NCBI GenBank assembly: GCA_021396245.1
Contig: WNYE01000002.1
Coordinates: 124,001 to 188,000, forward strand
Source: Sporothrix humicola
Taxonomy: Eukaryota; Ascomycota; Sordariomycetes; Ophiostomatales; Ophiostomataceae
Reading direction: 5' to 3'
Length of the DNA stretch: 64,000 nt
Position numbers and translations under genes: made by a program. Under the pieces are notes generated by a model. It was not told the origin of the DNA and searched no databases. It was given only the letters and a program-made list of their open reading frames with translations. Numbering within the stretch: the stretch's first letter is position 1; each line of letters begins with the position of its first letter. Shown here piece by piece: positions 1 through 10,434 of this stretch.

Positions 1-3000
1 CTACCCGTCCATAGGTATACGGGATGTTCCTTGCATGGTAAAAAAGGAAGAGGCGCCGCATGCAAGCCATACGCCGTACCCTCCAATATTTCTTATTTTG
101 TAAATGAAATAAAGCCTTGCCCAACATTACCATATCTGGATCTCTTGTGCTACCACACCTGCACAAGATCCCAATCTCGCCCTGGAATTTGATCACTGGC
201 AACCAGAGATCCGGACCTTGTGCCTTGCGTGCGCATCGAATTTTGAAAAGGGTGGGTGGCAATGTGCACTTTTGTCCCAAAAATGGCACCCGAAATGCAG
301 AACAACGCATCGGGCAAAAATCGAAACGTCACGATCCGCCTCATGTGCGCAAGGCCAGATCAATGTGCAAAAATACGGAGTAGACAGATAAGATGCCCCC
401 CAAAAGGCTGAGCCCCGAAACAACTCAGCAGCCTCTTTTTTTATTGACGGCAGCTCCGGGCAATGACCAGCCCCATCTATGCCAAACGAAACAAACTTTT
501 GCAGGACAAGAACAGAATAAAACAAAGCAAAAGATGTCACCATGACCGCATCTCACCAAACATCGCCGCAATGGTCCGGCAACACTCGCACAACATGCAG
601 CAAGTCATCCACGGTGTGTTGCCCGGCAATGCCACAAATTTCTTTAACAATAAAATAAATAAAAAGAATACAAAGAGAAAATGAATTCAATGTTGCCCGA
701 CAGCCCTGTCGACATATACCGATCCATGCATTTATTGAAGCGTCTCTGTCCAACGACGTACGCTGTAAGACGTACTCTTTCGTGCTTCGGAATACGGAGC
801 ACAGCATCCGGAACCTGGACAAGGTTTGTTCTTGCTATGTTTTCTTGAAAGACTTTTTTTTTCAAAAGAATATTGCCTCTTCCTTCAATATATGAGCACA
901 GATGAAAACATGACTCAACATGGCTTATCAAATCGTGTTTCTGTTTGATAGACGCAGCCTCGAATGACTCGAGGCCACAAAGCGCCTGGTAGGATGCAAA
1001 CACAGTCGTAGCATTCATACTAAGAGATTGATATGAGCTGGGAAGCGTGTATTGCAAGAGGGCTGCAATTATCGTGTCTCTTTAGTCTCCTCATAAAGAC
1101 AGACTACATGCTTCCTAGAGTCTGTTCCTTCCCTGCCAGGGGCAAAGGGCTATTCCGCGATGCTGCCTGCCGGAATAGGGACTCAATGCGCCAGAACCCA
1201 GGCGAGCCAAACTCGAGGAAAGAACATGGGAGAAAACAGAAAGACCCATGAAGCACCCATGAAGCCCGTGAGCCAATGCTCCCCTGAAAATGTGTTTTGT
1301 AACGGTTTTTGCCACCCCTACACGACACTCACCACTCACCTTTGCCCTTGCCCTGTTCACCGAGACGAGACGAGTTTCATGCTTCCAATCGCAGGCCCCC
1401 CAGTCGTGCCTGCCTCCCCTGATTTTTCGCGGTGCGCCTCGAATCTTGCTTCCTCAACAGTGCTTGTCCGACGCCCGTTAGTTCTCGCCCGTTTTCTTTT
1501 CCTTTGTTCATCCACACCCTGTGGAATAGTTCCGGCCACCAGTTGATAGCGTCCGCTGTTCCTGCAGTAGCGCCGCTCGCTAAATTGAGCCCATTTTGAA
1601 AGGAGCCCACTTTCCCATTGGAATGCGCAGAGAGAAAAGGAAATCGAAGCTTTCCCAACGATCGCGCCTGCCTCTTGGGTATCACAAAATGACAGAAAAC
1701 TCTAAAATAGGAAACCGCTTGTGTCCTCTTAGCTTTTTTGTGACATTTCCACCCTCAGTCCTTCCTTCCCATCGCCCAGTATCTCGGGCTTCGCCCCTTC
1801 CCCCTTTTGTGTTTTTGTGTGCTTGTGTTTTTGTGCTGCTGTTGAACAAGAAAAGGAAAGAGACACCCTATGAAATAAGGGAGGCAAGCGCAGGGAAGGG
1901 TGTCTGGGTGTGGGTGTTATGTAAAAGGAAGGAGCACTTGAGCCTCAATCAATGGAGCGTCGTCTCCTTTTTCTGCGTCCCTGCCTCATTTCTATTTTTG
2001 CCTCCTCCCTGAAGCTCCCTGAACCTTTCCAAACACAAACACAATATTCAGACTTCAGACTCTGCAAATAACACTCTCCCACACCAATCCCCAAGCACAA
2101 CCCCCAAGCACAAGCCACCTCGAGTAACTGTTTCGTCACCGATCCCGAACGATACGACGGCGCTCCCAAGACGACACTTGTCGCCAACGCAGCCAATGCG
2201 AACAAACACGCCCCTGTGAGATGTGTGATACAGCACATATCTTTCTTTTTTCGCCGTGTTCTTCTCTCTGGCTAGACAGGCAAAGCGCAAGTATGTGCTG
2301 CACAAATCAATCCCATTGCAGGCATTTGATGCCCCCTTTTCACTCCTTTTGGCACCCCTTCCACCTCCCTTTTTGCTTGCTTTTTCCTGCCTATCAAATT
2401 CAACAAAAATCAAAAGCTACGTAACTGATCACCCTTTTGCGGACATTTGTCTCTCGTTCGCCAAATTCCTGCCAATAGCAGCCAATGATTAACGAGATTG
2501 AAACAAAAAAGCAGGACCGAACAATGGGAGGCTGAAGCGCGTCCCGGCACATCTTTCCATACCATCCACCAGCGTTCAAATCGCATGCGCCGAGCATCAT
2601 GTGATGACAGTTTCAAGCGACCTTCACCGGGCCTTTTTGTTCACTTTCCATACGCCCTTTTGATGTGTGCTGTCTCCCAATCGTCCAACGGAGTGTGCCA
2701 CTCCTACTTTCCTGCCAACCAACAGTGTTGGTGATAGAAAGTTCACGGCGGTTAAAATGGCACTCATTTCATTCCCCAACCCCAAACTCTCAATCCCTTC
2801 GTTTGGCCCTTGACCTTGACTGGGCAAAGCCAGGCCTGGCCAACGACTGCGCCCAAAAGACTCGTCTCCAGGGGCAATACGGAGCATGTTGCGTCTCCAG
2901 TTCAGTGTGGCCAGGGCCATTCACAAAGTGCAGGCAGGGCCCTGTGCTTCCTGTGCTTATTCTCACAGCACACACCCTTGTTTTCGTCTTGTCAGGTAAC

Positions 3001-5103
3001 GCTTGTCCACAATGCTCCGCTCCCAGGAAATCAAAATTTCCTCCGTTGGATCCAATCGGCCGGGAAGGCCCTGCTGGATCCACCCCGGAGAAGCGCCCGA
3101 CTGGAAAGACTTCAAAATGTCATCCACTGTTCACTGGAGCTCCCTCTGCCCCAGCGAGCCCAGGCGCACCCAACTGCTTCTTTTGGCTGTCTGACTGCAA
3201 CCCCTATTCTCCTCTGCTCACTTCTCATATTCTGATCCCTCCCGAGAAAAACTTTTCCAGTGGGGCTCCTGCCACGCTTTTCATCCTTCCTGGGCAGCTC
3301 TTGCGTTGTCTTTTCAGTTCAATCTTCAGGGGTCTGGCATTTTCATCTGCATCTTTTTTAGCTGTTCTCCAGAATCAACATCACGGTGAAGGCCATACTG
3401 CGTCCTGTCTCCCAGAAACCCTCACCGCCATGTCAACCTTCACCTTGCCTGCATACACGCTATCAGCACCCTGCATATCGCATATTTGAGGTCAAGCATC
3501 CTTACCTGTGGAGTTGAAGTGGTTCTTTTGAATTTTTCTTTCAACAGCACCATATATCCACAACATCAACCGAGTCCACTGCACTCACAGACGCGAATCC
3601 TACCAAACGCGCGCCAAATAATCAAAACCGGCTTGAGCACACGCCCGTTACACACCCGTCATGCAGGAACAGAGCCCGCGCGCCGTCCAGACTTCAAAAG
3701 GTCAAAAAGGGTCAAGAGAGTCCCGCTTGCCATGCAGCTTCTCGGCAGTGATCCGGGTTTCCGATCTGCAAGCCAAAGGAGGCAAATGCTGAGGACTGCA
3801 GGCGCACATACTGTTATGTTGGGAAAGCGAGGGCTGCAATGAGTTCAGGCCCTTCTCTTCTCGACCCTTTTCTTTCCTATTCGAGGTCTGCTTCCGTCCG
3901 CATTCGACCTCTCTCTGGCCCTTTTCGATTCCTGCCTTCTCTTCTCACCGTTGCCCTCAGACCACGCAATGCTTTTCATGCAGAACCGAGAGGGTCAGTG
4001 ACCCAGCCCCCAGGCTGTTTGGATCGTCGGCCCTCAACTCGGTGTGTTTCTCGCCGTGATGCTCGAGCGTCGTAATGCCTCTCGGCGTCTGCTCCAGTGT
4101 CATGTTCAGATGGGTCAGGTCCCTCCCTGTCTCTCTGCCTGATGCCTCTCTCCAACTCCCAATGTGTCTCGCCCATCCTTCTTTCACCTTGACCTTGCCT
4201 TGCCTGCCCCAAGCTAAAGTAGCGACAGGCGATGGGACCGGGGAAGGTATCCGCCTCTCACTCTCTTGAATTAAACGGTCCACTTGGGCTGCCCCCCTGG
4301 CAAATTCACTTTTAGCGTCTGCAACGGCTCCCCCAAAACGCCCTGTTCTGGGTGACCCCTAATATGCAACGTGCTGGGGCTCGAGCCTGCGACGCGTTCA
4401 TGTTCACGTCTGCAACAACATCGACAAGAGGACGAGAAAAAAAAATCTTCCGCTAATTTCAACCACCAGGCCCACGGGACGGGACCTAAATGGCCGGTAC
4501 CAAACATCACAAGCCTCCCAGCTATTGACCAATCTGGAGGCATCCACTGGAGTCCACTGGAAGGCCTAGAAAGTCTGGAAACAGTGAGGTGGCAGGCTGG
4601 GGTGAGAGTGGTAACAGTGGTTACAGGCACCCAAAGGTCCATCCTTCTTGTCTTTTGATTTTTCACTTTAATGAGAGAATCACACACCCCTCCCCCCTGC
4701 TCCCCAGCCGTTTCGGAAGCTTCTCTGTTCGTCGACGCCGTTGCCCGATCAGGAAATCAATTTTACCAAAGCAACGAGGGAACGACACAACCGGATCCTG
4801 CGCGCCTGCTTCCCCTTCCAACCCGTGTTCTTCCCTGTTCTTTCTCCTGCTTCTCTTGCTTCTCTGCGTCTTTCCGTCGAACAGCTGCTGGTACCCTAGG
4901 CCGCATTAGGAATCGAACGCGGGAAGAAAGCAACACGCCCCAGTCCTTTTGGAGTCGAATGAGTCTTTTCCAAGAGAGACGAAGGAACAAATCGAGAATC
5001 CCAGGCTCAGTTCCTCTCCTTCGCGTCTGCCTTCACGTCGTTACGACGTAGCACTGGGGCAACTGTCTGATGGGGCAGGCACCGTGGCAGCCGTTACAAG
5101 TCC

Positions 5104-5123
5104 TTTTTTTTTTTTTTTTTTTG
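5104..5123. repeat. Poly-T tract (20 T)
   Basis: This is an uninterrupted run of twenty T residues in intergenic DNA. A second run of 16 T lies at 7151-7166. Tracts of this size are polymorphic and often exclude nucleosomes. No gene is attached to it. Confidence 0.9.
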
Positions 5124-5284
5124 CCAGTGTGGGCTCTCACTCATGCTTTCGATTATGATGCTCGCTAACATGATGCATATCTATCGCGTCGTTGAGTCGT
5201 TGAGACGTTGACAGAGTTTTTCTGTCTGTTCGGTCTTTGATTTTGTTGATCTCTTGCTTCACACCCGTGCAGTGAATCTATCCG

Positions 5285-5292
5285 GTATAAAA
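5285..5292 (+). promoter_or_regulatory. Isolated TATA box (TATAAAAA)
   Basis: A consensus TATA element sits in sequence with no recognised gene downstream. The nearest downstream ATG (5335) opens only a short frame. It could mark an unannotated transcript or be chance. The same extended string, TATAAAAAGTA, recurs at 59302. Confidence 0.25.
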
Positions 5293-6919
5293 AGTACACA
5301 GGGCCGGATATTCTCAGGGCTCCCCTTCTTCACGATGTGGATTCTCGTGAGGTGGGCACTCTTTTCAAGGCTCCCGTCTCCCACGCGACGAGATCTGCAA
5401 CTTCAGGAGGCCTACTGTTTGCTTGCCTTTGATGCCCTTTTCTCTCACGCTATGGAGACATGAATGCCACTCGGCCAGCGAGCGTTTGGCCAGTCTTCAC
5501 ATGGAAGGTCGTGTCCGACACTCTATCTGTGTTGTTTGGCGTTTTCTGTGCCTCTTCTCATCCGAACTATCATGCCGTCCTTTCCCCATGGGCAACAAGG
5601 CGAGCAGTCACTTTTTTATTCACGCTACATCCCGTCCATCTTCTCCTGCATATCGTTTTGTTTACCGCACCGGTAAATTCCATCGTGAAGGAATACGAAA
5701 TGCAGCACAGGCCCAAAAGACAAAAAGACAACCTGCCATCGCTTCAAAATCAAAGATCCCTGGCCGCAGGTGAAGAGTTTGCTTCCTCCATTCCATCTGC
5801 AATACTTATTTACAGAGTATTATGGACTGTGAGCACTGAGCACTGCACTCACTCAAATCCTTCAGGCCCATAAACCATGTGTTGACTAGGGGAGGGGTGA
5901 GCGTCAAGCGTCCTGTCGCGACGGAGTATCCCGCACATCGAAATTCCACTCACAGAAAAGCCAAAAGTGCAGGCTGCATGCGGAGTATCTTTGGATGCTC
6001 CGTACACCGACATTTTTTTTCGGTGTCGAATCCACCAAGTGCCGAAGTCCTTACCCTTTTCCGTGGAGTTTTCACGTGAAAGGGAAAAGGACAGAAAAGC
6101 AAAAACAACAGTGGCAACTACATCGGAGAAGCTGAAACATCAATAAGGACCAGAAAAAGAAACGCCACTCTTGTCGTCTGCGTGTCAAAATTCAAAATTG
6201 TCAAAAGGGCGCAGAAAAAGTCAGTCGGTGAGTGGCCTGATTCTGACACTCGGTGAAGCAGGCGGGTCGCAAGGTGTGCGAGAATATTCAATGCTGGATG
6301 GCTAAGCTACAGAGCAAGCATGGCAGCAACTTGGTACTTCAAGAGTACGGGGCACGCAGCAAAGTACTTCGGCAGTGTGGTGTGTGTGGGTTGTGCGGAA
6401 AATGCGGCCTGGTCGCGGTGAAGGCCCGAGGCCCAGACATGCTAATGCTCTCTTGTGTCTTTGGTGTGTTCTTGACGGCAAAACCACGGCAACATATCAC
6501 GTTTCTGGACATGGAAGTTTCTATGCCTTTTTGCGACTTGTGTTTTGCGACAATGACGACTGCACACATACAAAATATTTCCCGTGTGTCGGGACACAGA
6601 AAAGATGGTGTATAGACGACAAGAGGCAAGGGCTTGTTTTCCCGTGCATTCGTGACGTTGACGTCTGGGCGGACCGAAAGAGCCGGGCATTTTACCAACC
6701 ACGTTTTGTTTTGCGCTGGCTTGTGATTCACACTCTTTTTCTCTTTTTGCCATGTCTCTGCGTTTAAATCCGGACGGAAGGCTCGTCGGTTTAAACAAGA
6801 TAAACGATGGACATCACGACGGCAGACGGAAGGAGAAAAAATAAGGTGCAGCAACTTATATCCCTTTTTGTCTCTCCCTCTCTATCGTCGGCCTTGTTAA
6901 CCCCAGAGTTTGCCCGAGC

Positions 6920-7975
6920 TTGATATTTGATATGGTCTATGAATACAAGTTTATTCATAGAAACCGATGCATGGCAACAAGATGCAAGTGCGGGAAGCAC
7001 TTATTGCATTTCTGGAGAAGATGCTGGAGAAGCAACACCCGTTCGTTCGCGTCCGAATATCTTGTCCAGTGTTCGTCATGGGGCTCCATTTTGGGCCTCC
7101 TCCGTCCATTTGGGTTTTGGCCGTCCTCCTCCCGTCCCCCGCAAAGAAAGTTTTTTTTTTTTTTTTACGTCTCTATTCAGTATGCGATATATCAGGAACG
7201 ATGGGAACAAACGCGTCAGTACGGGGTCAACAGGGACAGGCCGTGTATCAAAGAAGAGGGAGAGGGAATGGATGTTCGCAGTTCTTTTCCTGCCGTCCCG
7301 TGGTTGATATTCGATGATGCCTGCCGTCCACGGCCGGAAGAGGAAGAATCTTGTCCCAAAGAGGGTACTCCAAAACAGTTTTTGATATGCATCACAATCG
7401 GCCATAAAACTCTTTTTGGCGATGCGGTTCTCTTCCGTTCATGTGCATGCAGTTTCTCGACATTTGAAAAGAACGCACGGTTTGAGGATATTCCACTTAG
7501 TTATGCAGAAATGGCTCAGCTGTGCTATTGCAGGAGTGGTCGACACCATACAGAGTACATAAATTTTCATGATCGGGTATGGTCGAGTATGATCGAGTTC
7601 ACCGGTCTTGCACTAGCAGTAGCGAGCGTAGCATCCAAAAAGAAGTCATATGGACGCGGTAGGAGCCAACGGTTCACCTTTCGCCTCTTTCCCCCGTCGC
7701 CGTCCCTTGGGAACGCGTTGCTTGGTTGGCGCACGGAGGACATCATAGCGCAAGACGACGGAAGACAGATGCGAAATGCGATGCAGCCTTTTGAAAAGTC
7801 GTTTGAAAAGCAGGGAAACTCGAATGCAAAAAAAAAAGAGCGGCAGTTGGTATTTGCGTTTGTAAAGTTGAGTTCGAGAAAGTGTGACTCGAAAAGAAAT
7901 CGCAAGGCCTCGACGCTTCGATGGCTGGAATATCAAAAGAACGGATGGGACGGTAGATCTTATGCGTTCGCTTGA
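6920..7975 (+). other. Unexplained 351-codon open frame
   Basis: A single uninterrupted frame of 351 codons runs through otherwise gene-free DNA. That length is uncommon by chance here. However, the translation has no recognisable domain, a phenylalanine run that is simply the T16 tract at 7151, no C-ending codon preference, and no clear promoter. It could be an orphan gene, a decayed gene, or a chance frame. I lean towards chance. Confidence 0.2.
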
Positions 7976-8063
7976 TGTGCATCGTCACCAGTCTTCCACG
8001 CGTTCTTCTTTCTTCTCTTTATGCAGTGATCGGCCGTCTAAATTCATGTGCTCTTCAAAATTC

Positions 8064-8200
8064 AACTAATTGTATTATTTATTGGTGTATTTTGGCATCT
8101 GATTTGTTTATAATTATTTTCGTCTTTTCTATTTATTTATTTTTTTTTGAAAAAAAAAAGATATGAATTGGATTTTATATGATTTTATTTCCCATTTTTA
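8064..8200. other. AT-rich patch with T/A hairpin
   Basis: This short, strongly AT-rich segment is built of TTAT/TTTA words and contains a run of about ten T, then G, then about ten A (near 8140-8160), which could fold as a hairpin. It lies roughly 600 bp beyond the stop codon of the minus-strand PLP-homeostasis gene. It may be part of that gene's downstream flank, but no polyadenylation site can be fixed by eye. Confidence 0.5.
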
Positions 8201-8748
8201 TCCCCCCCTCCAAAAAGGGCGGTAAAGAATGCACCGAAAAAGAAACATGAATTACAATTCTTGACTCATGTGCCTGTCAGACTACACCGGGAGGCAGAAA
8301 CACATCTGTTGCTCCCGCTTCCCACCATGTACGACGATGAGATGAAAAATGTCAAAATGACAAAAAGGACGACGATGATCGCACGGCATGAACTGGGGTG
8401 ATCGACGCGGATGATACTTTTTCGGAGAAAGCACCCAAAGAAGAGACGAAAACAAATGCGAGACGGCAGGCAGGAGGTGTGTGCATGGCTGTTGTCCTGT
8501 AATATGCGTGAGGTGCGCCGATGTTGATGCTTGATTTCTCATTCCCATTCTCGCGTAACACAATACTCGTCTGAAGTCTAACCTTGATGTATTGACACGT
8601 GCTTCAAGCGATTGCGCACATCATCAACGATATGTCGTATCAGTACTGTAATATATTCATTATTTTTGTGAGCACCGCCGGACCTCATGATACATCTAAT
8701 TCTATCCTGCTGTGTCATCCAACTCTGTCCATCCTCATCGACCACCGA

Positions 8749-9672
8749 CTAGACAGTCAGCTTCGCATCCGCCTTGGCCGGCCGCAGACCGAAAATGGTG
8801 CTACCGATGCGCACTTCGCCGCTGCCCGACGCCACAGCACTGGCATAATCGTCGCTCATGCCCATGCTGAGCTCGAGAGGGGAGGATAGGCCCAGCTCTT
8901 TTGTCACCAGATCGCGCTGTTCTCGGAGGGCCACAAAGTCGGGGTTCTCGGCCGAGTCGTCGACGGCGACGGCCTTGCTGCGTGCAATCGCGCCAATCGT
9001 CATCAATCCCAGCAGCTTGAGGTTGGGGCACTCCTCGGCGATCGTGCGGCACAAGGCCAGCGTCTCATCGCCGGGCTCGCACCCAGACTTGCTCTCCTCG
9101 CCCGACGTGTTGACCTGGACGTGAATGTGGATGGGGCCAATGTCGCCTCCTTCTGGCTCCGAGGTGGCCGCCTCCTTGCGGAACGCCCCTCGCGCCGTGT
9201 CCAGCAGCTTGGCCTTTTTGGCCGAGTCGACGCTGGAGACGCACCATAGATTGCGGACCCGCGCGAGGTTTTTGCAGTGGCCTGCAGGTTAGCAAGATTT
9301 ATTGACAATAGTTCATGGGGTGAGGGGCCTACCCGACTGAAGACCACCGATAAAGTGCCAGTGGATGGATCGTGGCAGCAGGGCCGCCTTGTCGCGGAGC
9401 TCCTGTGCATAGTTCTCGCCAAAGTGCAGCTGGCCTTCTTGCCCCGCCACGCCAGGCTGATGGAGTGCCAGGATATCGTTGGCCGGCTTGAGCTTGCTGA
9501 CGGCCACTAAGCGGACACTCTTCTGGGCAGAGGCAGAACTGGCCACGGCAGCCGCCAGCCGCTCCTTGACGGCCGCGAGGTTGGCAGCCAGTGCGGCGGC
9601 GCGCGCCGGATCGACCTTGAGCATCTCCGTCGACGACGAGGCGGGAGTTGTGGTGTTGGTTTCGTCTCCCAT
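8749..9672 (-). CDS. YBL036C: PLP homeostasis protein (YggS/PROSC/YBL036C family)
   Basis: This is a pyridoxal-5'-phosphate binding protein with an alanine-racemase-like N-terminal TIM barrel. The family buffers cellular PLP and has no known enzymatic turnover. There are two exons, 9672-9333 and 9281-8749, with a 51-bp intron (GTAGGC donor, GCTAAC branch, CTGCAG acceptor), giving 290 aa. Family motifs appear in order: VAVSKLKP (the lysine that binds PLP), FGENYAQE, WHFIGGLQSG (cut by the intron), LGLMTIGA, LSMGMSDDYASAV, and VRIGSTIFGLR near the end. The length is close to the usual 230-290 aa, with about 45 extra Ala-rich N-terminal residues. The ATG at 9672 is the only start before the conserved region. 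It lies downstream of the Uds1 gene on the same strand and is probably cytosolic or mitochondrial. Family identity is secure; no signal defines its regulation. Confidence 0.93.
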
Positions 9673-10434
9673 TGGGGTTGTTATGAGTGTGAATGTTTTT
9701 CGTGTCGTATGTATCTGTAAGGACCTTTGGTGAGATTTGAAAAGTGGTGGACCAGGCGATTTAATGGCGAGATATACGACCCATCGTCATCAAAAGGCTG
9801 TGATGAGGTTGTGAGGCGATTAGTGACTTAGTGATAGTGGGACAACCGTTAGCTTGTAATACTGGTTGTGGTGGTCACGTGCGACGATATCACCGTCAAA
9901 AGTGCACTTACACGAACTCAAGGAAAGAGGAAAGAGCGAGACATCAAACAAGCAGAGCCAACAAAAACAACTTCTATATTTTATCCAAAAAGACAATGCC
10001 GGCACAGAGAAGATTACCTTCTTCTGTATTGCATGCCTAACTAGGAACGGAGATCCTATCCAAGACCTCAAACGGCGCCGTGGTTGCTCCCCTAGAAAAA
10101 AGTCTATCCAAAATAAAATGCCAGAAAAGACAGAAAAGGAAGGAAGTAATCTACAATAAAGTATCCAAGAATACAAGAAGATGAAGTGAAGACAAAGGGA
10201 ACAAGACAAAGAAACCAAAAAAATCAGAAAAAAATCAAACGAGCGAAACAAGATATTGAAAACAACGCAAGACTCCGTTATGCTATCCACCGCATATTTT
10301 GATGCACTTGTTTTGATGCATATGGCTTGCCGAGCCCAAGATGATGATGGAGGAAGGAAATGAAAAGAAGAAATGAAAAAGAGAAAGAAAATAAAGCGGA
10401 AGTAGATGGTGGCCAAGAACGACGCCCAAAGAGA
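9673..10434. other. Intergenic: promoter of PLP gene and 3' flank of Uds1 gene
   Basis: This 762-bp spacer lies between two minus-strand genes. The half nearest 10434 is A-rich on the plus strand, as expected for the T-rich 3' UTR of the Uds1 gene. The half nearest 9673 should hold the promoter of the PLP-homeostasis gene. I see no clear TATA box, tandem repeat or further gene. Confidence 0.6.

Larger units (their letters stand above)
1..8748. other. Gene-poor region, no recognised gene
   Basis: No recognisable coding gene was found in this 8.7 kb. Reading frames are short, overlap one another and lack the C-ending codon bias of the real genes nearby. The longest open frames (2665-3489 and 6920-7975, both plus) match no family I know. 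The stretch contains pyrimidine-rich plus-strand blocks (about 1740-2010 and 3850-4250), long T runs (5104-5123 and 7151-7166), an isolated TATA box at 5285, and copies of the dispersed TACGGAGTA-type motif (374, 5921, 5981-6005). An AT-rich patch lies at about 8060-8200. The sequence looks like long intergenic DNA, possibly including non-coding transcripts. Confidence 0.6.

Noticed and set aside
644..1057. 137-codon minus-strand frame
   Set aside because: Translation looks mildly protein-like but matches no family, has no codon bias, and frames of this length are expected by chance here.
2665..3489. 274-codon plus-strand frame
   Set aside because: No recognisable domain, no codon bias, pyrimidine-rich DNA that depletes stops; overlapping frames of similar quality exist.
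4366..4440. tRNA-like minus-strand sequence with a box-B-like GGCTCGAGCCC
   Set aside because: The T54 position is C, no box A is at the right distance, and no acceptor stem can be paired. At most a decayed tRNA relic; tRNAscan-SE would decide.
4900..4960. Minus-strand GCGTTCGATTCC resembling a tRNA T-loop
   Set aside because: The bases flanking the loop do not pair as a T stem and no D arm or box A is visible.
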